From NCBI GenBank assembly GCA_024699495.1, contig JAILPK010000025.1, positions 37,107 to 101,106 on the forward strand: a DNA stretch of 64,000 bases, read 5' to 3'. The stretch is from Bacteroidaceae bacterium. GTDB taxonomy: Bacteria; Bacteroidota; Bacteroidia; Bacteroidales; Bacteroidaceae. The position numbers were made by a program, and so were the translations under genes. The notes beneath the pieces are model-generated. The model did no database searches, had not been told where the DNA came from, and was given only the letters and a program-made list of their open reading frames with translations. Shown one piece after another: positions 48,424-57,065 of this stretch. How positions within the stretch are numbered: the stretch's first letter is position 1; each line of letters begins with the position of its first letter.

Positions 48424-49515
48424 ATGTTTAGGCAGGAACTTTCTGACGAAGAAATATTGGACGGATTCAGAACAGGTGACGGGTATGTCATCCACAAATA
48501 TTTCTACGGCTATTGCCGTGACGGATATAATCTCTTCGACAAACGCTACCAGTTGCGTTCAAAAGAGAATCTGGATTTCATGTCGCTGGCACATCAATAT
48601 GTTATCTATCTGTTGGAGTATAACTGGAAGCCCCTCGAGGACCGTTCGCCGAATATGAGCCTGAAGACATGGTTAATCAACGGTTTCAGATATATCGTGC
48701 TTGATGCGCTTAAATGGCATCATAAGGAATATGGCAGCATTACCTTCCAGGACTATCTGCAGACATTCAGCATGTCTGATGATTTGCGTCTCAAATTCAA
48801 TAAGACGGTTGAGGAGCTTTGTGACAATGCGCCACTTAACCGCTATGACCGCATTATCATCAACATGCTGCTGATTCAGGGCTTCAAGGGCAAGGATATC
48901 GCAGCACAAATCGGGATGACACCATCGGCAGTCTCCCAACGATATAAAAAACTGAAGAATAAGATAATAGTCCCCTTCTTCAGAAAGAATTTCGATATGG
49001 ATATGGATATTGAAATGGATATGGATATGCCGGAAGTGATGAAAAGTTCTGTTGCTGATATTGCAGAATGCCTTCAAACCGACTTCCTCTTGCTATCTGA
49101 TGACGACAACACATGTAAGTTCAGTATTTCCGAACCCAAAAAGGAAATCAAGCGGACTACTTCCGAATATATCTCGTATCTCGAGCCCAATGAGATTTTT
49201 GTATTCGGCAGCAATCTGAAGGGTTTGCATGGCGGCGGAGCTGCATATGCAGCATACCGAAGATTCGGTGCCATAATGGGGCAGGGTGTGGGACTGCAAG
49301 GCCAGAGCTATGCTATCCCTACAATGCAGGGAGGTGTAAACACTATTATCCCCTATGTGGAGGATTTCATCTCTTTTGCCAGAGAACACCCGGATTTGAC
49401 TTTCCTCGTAACCCGCTTAGGATGCGGCATGGCCGGTTTTACAGATCGCGAAATATCGCCTCTCTTCCATGATGCAGCTTCTTTGCCGAATGTAGTTTTA
49501 CCTTATGGATGGTGA
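48424..49515 (+). CDS. Sigma-70-family-like protein fused to C-terminal macro-like domain (A1S_2505-type)
   Basis: N-terminus ELSDEEILDGFRTGDGYVIHKYFYGYCRDGY..., HTH GFKGKDIAAQIGMTPSAVSQRYKKLKNKI; C-terminus NEIFVFGSNLKGLHGGGAAYAAYRRFGAIMGQGVGLQGQSYAIPTMQGG..FLVTRLGCGMAGFTDREISPLF. Confidence 0.8.
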   Translation: MFRQELSDEEILDGFRTGDGYVIHKYFYGYCRDGYNLFDKRYQLRSKENLDFMSLAHQYVIYLLEYNWKPLEDRSPNMSLKTWLINGFRYIVLDALKWHHKEYGSITFQDYLQTFSMSDDLRLKFNKTVEELCDNAPLNRYDRIIINMLLIQGFKGKDIAAQIGMTPSAVSQRYKKLKNKIIVPFFRKNFDMDMDIEMDMDMPEVMKSSVADIAECLQTDFLLLSDDDNTCKFSISEPKKEIKRTTSEYISYLEPNEIFVFGSNLKGLHGGGAAYAAYRRFGAIMGQGVGLQGQSYAIPTMQGGVNTIIPYVEDFISFAREHPDLTFLVTRLGCGMAGFTDREISPLFHDAASLPNVVLPYGW

Positions 49516-49688
49516 TGGCACGCAATAAAATCCAGCAGAAGCAGCTAACTGTATTATATTCTTCCCAGAACCACAATCCGGTTATCAGAATGGGGGATAA
49601 TTAGTTTGGCGGCTGCAATAACAATAATACTTTACCACCTGACTAAATACATTAAAAAAAGAGGAAGCCGATAAAGAATTATTGGTTT

Positions 49689-50042
49689 CCGGTAAACCAC
49701 GTGTTCACATGTTCGTTAAGTTAAGTATTTTGTTAAACACATGAAAGCTTATATAACTCTGTTTCTAACGGCTTCCACGACCTCTTTGAATGAGGGGGAA
49801 ATGACAGTGAGTCGAGGTGTATTCAATCTGAGACGGCTGTCTCAGATTCAGGTGACGGCTGTCTCAGATTCAGGTGACGGCCGTCTCAGATTCAGGTGAC
49901 GGCCGTCTCAGATTAAATTAATGCTGATTCATGAAGAATTGATATTCGTTCGAAGTAGATTTGTGAGTCGTTCGACGTGGAGTTGTGAATCGTGAGAAGT
50001 AGATTTGTGACTCGTTCGACGTGAAGTTGTGAGTCGTGAGAA
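49689..50042. repeat. Dispersed intergenic element, copy 2 (two consecutive 22-bp arrays)
   Basis: Alignable end to end with 23858-24220 in the same orientation; array A 49824-49917, array B 49954-50042. Confidence 0.95.
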
Positions 50043-50201
50043 TCACAGGCTTTAGGGGCAGGATTTTATTGCATACAGAGTTTTACCGGACTGCAAATAT
50101 AGGGAATAAACCTAATTTTGTAAAGTTTGTCAGATAAAGAGGAATGCCACGAAAGAGTAAATCTGATAATAACGTTAGACAGATATAAAGAGGGAGGCAA
50201 G

Positions 50202-50250
50202 AAAAAAATCCCAAACCGGTTGTATTCTCTGCAGACCGATTTGGGATTGA
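50202..50250 (-). terminator. Rho-independent terminator of the 50408-51307 gene
   Basis: AATCCCAAAccGGT..ACCgaTTTGGGATT hairpin; minus strand continues TTTTTTT. Confidence 0.8.
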
Positions 50251-50407
50251 CTGAAATTATAAATTCCTGAAAACGGATACTCTTTTTATGTTGTTGCTTT
50301 TTCCCAGCAGGGGAAGTAGAAAGCATTTTGTCGTGTTTTATCTTAGTGTTTTTATATTTATCTTTGCGTGATGTAAAGAGTATCTTGTTGTGTTGATTTG
50401 AGTGTTT

Positions 50408-51307
50408 TTATTCAGTTTCTCCTGTTTGTCCAGCTTGCTTTTCTCCTGTTTGGAAAGCGAAGAGCATATTGCCGTGGCCCGTCTCCATAAATGCTGAAAT
50501 GTTGGCTTTCATAACCTGCTTGTCAGCGCTAAGTGTGGCACCTTCCATTGTGCATGCGAACTCCACAGTCTGATTAGAATGTCTGTCGTTCATAAGGAAT
50601 GTTCCCTCGCCTTGAGCCAGTGTGTAGGAGCCATCAGCACCCTTGGTGGCTGTGATGCCCGTGATGGTTGCTCTCCCCCAGGTGGAATTTTTGAAGACTC
50701 CGGTGAGTGTCCCGTCAGCGGTGAGGCTGATGGTGAGCGAGTCTCCCTCATAATCCTTACTGAAGATGGCGGTGGTCAGGGCAGTCCAGCCGGTCCATGT
50801 TCCGACACATTCAATCTCGGTCTTCTCTCCTGTGTGGAAAGCGAAAAGCATATTGCCGTGTCCGATTTGCATGTTGGCAGATATATTCGCCTCTAAATTC
50901 TGTTTGTCAGCACTCAGAGTGGCGCTCTCTAACCGGCATGAGAATTCCTGAGTTCCACCAGTGCGCTTGTTATTCATCACAAAGTTACCTATGCCTCCGG
51001 TAAGTGTGAATGAGCCGTCAGCAGCCTGTGTGGCATTGATTCCTACGATGGTGGCTGTGCCCCAGGTGGCATTTTTGAACACTCCTGTGAGGGAGCCGTC
51101 CTCGGCTACCGTAATAATGATGGAGTCATTGGCATATCCTTTTTCAAGAATGCTGCTTGTCAGATATGTCCATCCAGTCCATGTCCCTTCACACAAAGTG
51201 TTGGCGTTATCCTGATTTTCAGCTTCTTCTTCCTTGTCGCCGCAAGCGCTAAGGCAAAACACTCCCAAGACGATGAGCATCATGCCTGCAATCATTTTTA
51301 GTTTCAT
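50408..51307 (-). CDS. Lipoprotein with two tandem calycin-like domains
   Basis: Lipobox MIVLGVFCLSACGDKEEE; two ~110-aa repeats CEGTWTGWTYLTSSIL.. and CVGTWTGWTALTTAIF.., each ending GHGNMLFAFxTGEK. Confidence 0.85.
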   Translation of the reverse strand: MKLKMIAGMMLIVLGVFCLSACGDKEEEAENQDNANTLCEGTWTGWTYLTSSILEKGYANDSIIITVAEDGSLTGVFKNATWGTATIVGINATQAADGSFTLTGGIGNFVMNNKRTGGTQEFSCRLESATLSADKQNLEANISANMQIGHGNMLFAFHTGEKTEIECVGTWTGWTALTTAIFSKDYEGDSLTISLTADGTLTGVFKNSTWGRATITGITATKGADGSYTLAQGEGTFLMNDRHSNQTVEFACTMEGATLSADKQVMKANISAFMETGHGNMLFAFQTGEKQAGQTGETE

Positions 51308-51656
51308 AAATTTTTATTTTGGTTTTTATTTCGGCGGTAAAGATACGGCAAAAATCAGTGTTCTACAATCCTAATAAATGATGATTTTAGCGTTTTTGAC
51401 CTTGTGACATTATAAAATTACTTCTTTCATGCTGTTTTGTATCCACTCTTAACCTATAGTCCGTCCTTGTTTTGCTTTCCTAAGGGTATGAAATGAATGT
51501 TCTTTTATCGAGTTGCCATCAGAAAGTTTTATATTTTTGAGCATTATTTCCATATCTTTCGATTTCTATTTTTGTGTTAGAAGGAGAGAATTTTGTTATA
51601 AAAAACCAGTTTGAGAAAAAATAAATAAAAAAATTGTGTGAGTCGAAAAAGATGTG

Positions 51657-51664
51657 TAGTTTTG
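51657..51664 (+). promoter_or_regulatory. -7 element TAGTTTTG
   Basis: 83 nt upstream of ATG 51747. Confidence 0.4.
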
Positions 51665-51746
51665 CGGCGTAGGATTTCTCGTTCATTAGTTGTTCACGTA
51701 AACTACGTTCATATTTTACATTATTATTAATAATAAATATACAGCT

Positions 51747-53477
51747 ATGAAAAAGATAGAGCTTTTCCTCGTTTCACTACTCGCGGTATTTTTGTTTTCT
51801 GCATGCGGAGGGAATGACGACATTGATCCTGGAAATACCGACAATCACACCGAGCCACCTGCTGAGAGTGATAGTGTTCTTATGAATATCTTTACGCTGG
51901 TAGGTGCAGATGAAGCCGCACATCCTGTGCCACGTCTCATCGCAGAATGGGGGGAGAATATGGTTGCCCAGGTAACCAACCCGGCAAACGACAGCATAAT
52001 GATGTTTCAATATGTCAACAGTCATGAGCAATATGATGCAGCCGTTCTTGTCTCTAAACACAATGTAGTCTTTATGCATTACAACCCGCTTACAGACCGC
52101 AGTTTTCCTACTGATGTGCTGATGATTGGAGATTATGACAACTTCTCATCCGTCTCTTCATGCAAAGTTGACTGGTCCACAAATGATATTGAGTTCGTGC
52201 AAACAATTCCTCTGTCAACAGAAACCTCAGCAAAGAAATATCTGCCAGAACAAACCAGAGGGGAAAACGATAACCTGAAGAAACCCTTCTTCGACATGCT
52301 TGACCAGATTAGCGGTGACATAGGCAAAATAAAAGATGTAATTGATGATTTCGGCGCTGCCGGCAGGTCCGCTTCCATCCTCTGTGATGCCTGGACTGGT
52401 GTGCTCATCCCCATAATGAAATATCAGCTTTATAACGATGACGAAATTGCTCAGCGTCACTTTGTTGAGGAACTCTTCACCTCACAAGTGATGTCTGTGG
52501 TGGAGGAAGCAGTGGGTAAGCAGACTGAACAACTGAAGGACGAATCAGTAAAATTCCTATGTAAGATAACAAGTGTTGATGAGGAGGATGTGAATATGGC
52601 TCTTTGGGCTTACGACCTACTCGAGCGAGTTACGGATAAGACCGGTGAAGAGCGTAATATAGACATCAATACATATGAGGATAGGGGAGTTCAGGCTTCG
52701 GTGGCTTACGCCTCGCAATGCGCTCAAGCAGCTCCGATAGTAAATGTTACATACGAGCGTGAGCAGAATGCGCCGGTGGCTGTTACCCTCACTGTGGACC
52801 ATGTCACCAATTCCACGATTTCTGTTTCTGGACGAGTAAGGATAGACGACAGCATGTATGCCAATGTTCTCTCAGCCGGATATGTTTATTATGTAGGCAA
52901 CAGGGAATATCGCCTTGCTACAGGCGTTGACGCAAACTTCAACATCCAGCCTGCAACCATCCAGAATCTTCAGCCCAACACCTCATACCGCATTGCAGCC
53001 TACTACGAGACCCTCGCTTCAAACAGCATATTCTACAGCGAGTTCACCACTGTTGAGACTACAGGCGAGAAGGAAGATAACCAATGGGAAGGAACCAAAT
53101 GGCATTTCAGTGGTAAAATGATTAGTCACGATTCTATAGAGGGCGACGAAGAACAAGCTGCAGATTTTATTCTGGACCTCACAGACCTCGGTAACTGGGC
53201 TTTAAATATACAGATGGAAGGTGAGCGAAGCTATAGCATAGATTCTGAAGGCAATCTGATTCTTAAAATAACCCACTCATATTACGAAAAGGATTCTGAT
53301 GGTTACGTTTTCGGAAATTATGAACAGATCATGACCCTGCATCGCACTTCCGCTACCACAGCCACGTTGAAGTGGGATGGCGTTGAAGAAGGTGGGTGGC
53401 ATTCGGATGTGTTAAATCGAACGGAAACAAGTACAATAACCCTTGACGGTTCTTTCGAAGGCACACTCGTAGAATAA
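51747..53477 (+). CDS. Lipoprotein, unknown function, with fibronectin-III-like region
   Basis: Lipobox LLAVFLFSACGGNDD; 'LQPNTSYRIAAYYET' Fn3-like segment. Confidence 0.8.
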   Translation: MKKIELFLVSLLAVFLFSACGGNDDIDPGNTDNHTEPPAESDSVLMNIFTLVGADEAAHPVPRLIAEWGENMVAQVTNPANDSIMMFQYVNSHEQYDAAVLVSKHNVVFMHYNPLTDRSFPTDVLMIGDYDNFSSVSSCKVDWSTNDIEFVQTIPLSTETSAKKYLPEQTRGENDNLKKPFFDMLDQISGDIGKIKDVIDDFGAAGRSASILCDAWTGVLIPIMKYQLYNDDEIAQRHFVEELFTSQVMSVVEEAVGKQTEQLKDESVKFLCKITSVDEEDVNMALWAYDLLERVTDKTGEERNIDINTYEDRGVQASVAYASQCAQAAPIVNVTYEREQNAPVAVTLTVDHVTNSTISVSGRVRIDDSMYANVLSAGYVYYVGNREYRLATGVDANFNIQPATIQNLQPNTSYRIAAYYETLASNSIFYSEFTTVETTGEKEDNQWEGTKWHFSGKMISHDSIEGDEEQAADFILDLTDLGNWALNIQMEGERSYSIDSEGNLILKITHSYYEKDSDGYVFGNYEQIMTLHRTSATTATLKWDGVEEGGWHSDVLNRTETSTITLDGSFEGTLVE

Positions 53478-53525
53478 TTCTGATTCGGAAGAAGTCAAAT
53501 CTGTAAGATCTGTTACGAAAGAGTG

Positions 53526-54368
53526 TTATGCTTTTGAATTCATCCAGAAATGCCGCTCCTCATCCGTCATTTTCTCAATAGCATAACGGAGAGTTGTTCT
53601 GGACATCTCGTGAGCGTGCTGGCAAAGGAAGTCACGCAGTAAATCCATGCTTACTCGTTTCCCCATCTCACGTAACATCCACCCAACGGCCTTGTGCATG
53701 AGGTCATGCGGGTGATGCAGATGTATCTCGGCATAGCGCAAGCACCACGAAGGGTCCCCCTGTTGCGATGTCTTCCATGTGCATACCATGCTCATACGTT
53801 GTTTCCACAGATTGTTGCTCTGAGCCAATGAATCCAGCACTTCTGTTTTGATGCTCCTGTCGTCTGATTCATCGTAGCGTTCCCCGCTCCTGCAATTACT
53901 TATTGTGTGGGTGAGGAAGTCCGGTAATTGCTCTGCATTCAAGTCTGTAGGCAACAGCAGCCAGTGGCCAATAATTTTATGAACAGACAAATCAACAAGA
54001 TCCCAATTGTTTGCCCGTTCTGCATATGTTAAGTACAATTTAACAATCTCATCCCTGCCGCGAATGGCTTCCTTGTCATTCTCCAGGCGTTTGGATGCCA
54101 GCTTTTCGAACTTTGCTACAAGAATAAGAAAACCGCAGAGTCGCACTTCATGCCAGCGGTCCATCAGCAATTCCGGAACTTGACTCAGCGGCAGATCCTT
54201 CCACGCAACTCTTACTATTTCTCTTGTTTGTGGAACCTTTAATCCAAGAAACTCATCTCCATAGCCATACTCACCCTTGGCGGTTTTGAAGAAACGCATC
54301 AAGATATCCCGCTGCTTGTCATCTCGCAGCGTTTCCATAATGCTGATTATTTCTTTGGCCGTGGACAT
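53526..54368 (-). CDS. DNA alkylation repair protein (AlkD-like HEAT repeat)
   Basis: FLGLKVPQTREIVRVAWKDLPLSQVPELLMDRWHEVRLCGFLILV; NNWDLVDLSVHKIIGHWL; MHKAVGWMLREMGKR. Confidence 0.93.
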   Translation of the reverse strand: MSTAKEIISIMETLRDDKQRDILMRFFKTAKGEYGYGDEFLGLKVPQTREIVRVAWKDLPLSQVPELLMDRWHEVRLCGFLILVAKFEKLASKRLENDKEAIRGRDEIVKLYLTYAERANNWDLVDLSVHKIIGHWLLLPTDLNAEQLPDFLTHTISNCRSGERYDESDDRSIKTEVLDSLAQSNNLWKQRMSMVCTWKTSQQGDPSWCLRYAEIHLHHPHDLMHKAVGWMLREMGKRVSMDLLRDFLCQHAHEMSRTTLRYAIEKMTDEERHFWMNSKA

Positions 54369-54432
54369 TTTGGGTTTACCGTTTACTGTTTACAGTTTGC
54401 TGTTCTTGCGAATCGATGTATCAATGAAGATT

Positions 54433-54493
54433 CAGGTTGGCCTGATAGGTTCTTCCGTTTAAATTACGGAACTTGCCTAATCGGGCCAACCTG
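54433..54493 (-). terminator. Long hairpin downstream of the capsule-type operon
   Basis: CAGGTTGGCC..TAGG..TTCCGT / ACGGAA..CCTAA..GGCCAACCTG imperfect inverted repeat. Confidence 0.6.
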
Positions 54494-54518
54494 AAACCTT
54501 AAATCTATAATTCGGAAA

Positions 54519-55679
54519 TCAATATTTTCTCCACACCATCTTATTCACCACGCCAACATAGCTCTGGATGATTCTGACCACTTTCGTGCTTACGTTCTCA
54601 TCCACATAATCTGGCACGGGGATGCCGTGATTGCCGTCTCGAATAAGTTCAACTGCCACATCTACGCTTTGCAGCAAGCCCAAGGTGTCAATTCCGCTCA
54701 ATACAAAACAGCCTTTGTCCAAAGCCTCAGGCCGCTCCGTACTTGTGCGGATGCAAACGGCAGGGAAGGGATGTCCGACACTGGTGAAGAAGCTGCTCTC
54801 CTCAGGCAGGGTTCCACTATCACTCACAACAGCAAAAGCATTCATCTGAAGGCAGTTGTAGTCGTGGAATCCAAGAGGTTCATGCTGAATGACTCGCTTG
54901 TCAAGTTTGAAGTTCGTTGTCTCAAGACGTTTGCGGCTGCGTGGATGACAGCTATAAAGTATAGGCATATTATACTTCTCTGCCATCGCATTTATAGCAT
55001 TGAAGAGAGAGAGGAAATTCTTTTCCGTATCAATATTTTCTTCGCGGTGGGCGCTCAGAAGAATATATTTCCCCTTCTCCAGTCCCAGTCGCTTGTGAAT
55101 ATCGCTGGCCTCAATCTCGGCCAGATTATTATGCAGCACCTCTGCCATAGGTGAGCCTGTAACATAAGTACGTTCCTTTGGCAAACCGGTATCAGCAAGA
55201 TAACGACGTGCATGTTCGGAATATGCCATATTCACATCGCTGATGATATCAACAATTCGGCGGTTGGTTTCCTCGGGGAGGCATTCGTCTTTGCAACGGT
55301 TTCCAGCTTCCATGTGGAATATAGGAATGTGTAGCCGTTTAGCACCGATGACGCTGAGGCAGGAGTTCGTATCACCAAGCACAAGAACAGCATCCGGCTT
55401 CACCTCCACCATCAGCTGGTAGCTCTTGGCAATGATATTTCCCATTGTCTCTCCGAGGTCATTGCCTACAGCCTCCATGTAAATATCGGGATCAGCCAAT
55501 TTCAGGTCTTTGAAAAATACGCCATTCAGATTGTAGTCGTAATTCTGACCTGTGTGAGCCAGAAGGCAGTCGAAATACTGACGGCATTTGTTAATCACAG
55601 CGGCCAGTCGGATAATCTCTGGCCTCGTTCCAACTATTATCAGAAGCTTCAGCTTCCCGTTGTTTTTAAAATTTGCCAT
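54519..55679 (-). CDS. fnlC: Non-hydrolysing UDP-sugar 2-epimerase (WecB/FnlC/CapG-like)
   Basis: LLIIVGTRPEIIRLAAVI; HTGQNYDYNLNGVFF; LSAHREENIDTEKNF; position in FnlA-FnlB-FnlC trio. Confidence 0.85.
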   Translation of the reverse strand: MANFKNNGKLKLLIIVGTRPEIIRLAAVINKCRQYFDCLLAHTGQNYDYNLNGVFFKDLKLADPDIYMEAVGNDLGETMGNIIAKSYQLMVEVKPDAVLVLGDTNSCLSVIGAKRLHIPIFHMEAGNRCKDECLPEETNRRIVDIISDVNMAYSEHARRYLADTGLPKERTYVTGSPMAEVLHNNLAEIEASDIHKRLGLEKGKYILLSAHREENIDTEKNFLSLFNAINAMAEKYNMPILYSCHPRSRKRLETTNFKLDKRVIQHEPLGFHDYNCLQMNAFAVVSDSGTLPEESSFFTSVGHPFPAVCIRTSTERPEALDKGCFVLSGIDTLGLLQSVDVAVELIRDGNHGIPVPDYVDENVSTKVVRIIQSYVGVVNKMVWRKY

Positions 55680-55802
55680 ATTCCTATCGTATTACGCGTG
55701 CGCGCTTACTAATTTAATATTGTTTTGTTTCCACGAAAGTATTGTCATGCCTTGCATTATCGCGCCTCTCATACTCGTGGTTTGTATTATTTGCGGACCT
55801 TA

Positions 55803-57002
55803 TTAAACAGGTTCAAAGAATGTGTCGGGTTTCTCCGGGTTGAATATCTCGTTGCAATACATCACTGTCACGAGGTTTTCCGAATCACTCAGATTAATGA
55901 TATTGTGGGTGTAGCCAGGCAACATGTGAATGCATTGGATGTCATCCCCGCTCACCTCGAACTCTATAATTTCATCAGTTCCGAGTTTACGTTCCTGAAT
56001 CAATCCATGCCCACTAACCACGATAAAGAACTCCCACTTGGTGTTGTGCCAGTGTTGTCCTTTTGTGATACCTGGTTTGCTGATGTTAATGCTTACCTGT
56101 CCGCAATTGAGGGTGTGAACGAGCTCAGTGAAGCTGCCGCGGTCATCCACATTCATCTTCAGCGGGAAGGCCACTTTCTCTTTTGGCAGATAGCTGAGAT
56201 ATGTGCTATATAACTTCTTTGCGAAGCTGTTGGCTGGTATCTCGGGTATCATAAGAGTCTGTGGCTGCTCTGCGAACTTATGCAGCAAGTCAACGATTTC
56301 GCCGAGAGTAATCTTATGGGTTACAGGTGCATAGCAGTATTTGCCATCTTCCTTGGGCAAGACATCAAGGCCGTCGAATTCGCAATGATGTTCCTTACCT
56401 TCGAGTGCATCCAGCATCTCAGTCACGAGGTCGTCAATATAAAGCAGTTCGAGCTCAACTGACGGGTCGTTGACTGTGATTGGCAGGTCGTTGGCTATGT
56501 TATTGCAGAACGTGGCAACGGCAGAGTTATAGTTAGGACGACACCACTTGCCGAAGAGGTTAGGGAAGCGATAGATGAATACCTTTGCTCCAGTTTCCTT
56601 GCTGTAGTCGAGGAACAAGTCCTCTCCGGCTTTCTTGCTTCGCCCATATTCCGAGTTCCCGAATCGTCCGGTGAGGCTTGCTTGCTGACTTGAAGACAGC
56701 ATTACGGGACAGCGGTTGCCATATTTCTTAAGTGTATCAAGCAGGGTAGAGGCGAAGCCGAAATTGCCTTGCATGAACTCTTCTTGATTTTGGGGGCGGT
56801 TGACACCAGCAAGATTGAACACGAAATGGCATTCTTTACACCACGCGTCGAGTTCTTCAGAGGTGGAATCCAGGTCGTACTCATAGATCTCATCTATCTT
56901 GAGTCCGGGTCTCGTTCTGTCTTTGCCTTCGCTTATGTTTTTTAAGGCAGCACAGAAATTCCTGCCTACAAATCCTTTAGCTCCCGTTACAAGTATATTC
57001 AT
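55803..57002 (-). CDS. fnlB: UDP-2-acetamido-2,6-dideoxy-hexulose reductase (CapF/FnlB), epimerase plus cupin
   Basis: NILVTGAKGFVGRNFCAAL; C-terminal cupin GQVSINISKPGITKGQHWHNTKWEFFIVVSG. Confidence 0.88.
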   Translation of the reverse strand: MNILVTGAKGFVGRNFCAALKNISEGKDRTRPGLKIDEIYEYDLDSTSEELDAWCKECHFVFNLAGVNRPQNQEEFMQGNFGFASTLLDTLKKYGNRCPVMLSSSQQASLTGRFGNSEYGRSKKAGEDLFLDYSKETGAKVFIYRFPNLFGKWCRPNYNSAVATFCNNIANDLPITVNDPSVELELLYIDDLVTEMLDALEGKEHHCEFDGLDVLPKEDGKYCYAPVTHKITLGEIVDLLHKFAEQPQTLMIPEIPANSFAKKLYSTYLSYLPKEKVAFPLKMNVDDRGSFTELVHTLNCGQVSINISKPGITKGQHWHNTKWEFFIVVSGHGLIQERKLGTDEIIEFEVSGDDIQCIHMLPGYTHNIINLSDSENLVTVMYCNEIFNPEKPDTFFEPV

Positions 57003-57065
57003 AATTCTTGATTTTCGTAGATGTCCTGATGACTTCCTATGAATTCTTTGCGAATAAATCTTGTA

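Noticed and set aside
23858-50042. 26-kb island bounded by direct repeats (mobile element or excisable region)
   Set aside because: The interval holds housekeeping genes (ruvC, glmS, trmO) and no integrase or transposase, so excision is implausible; treated as dispersed repeats only.
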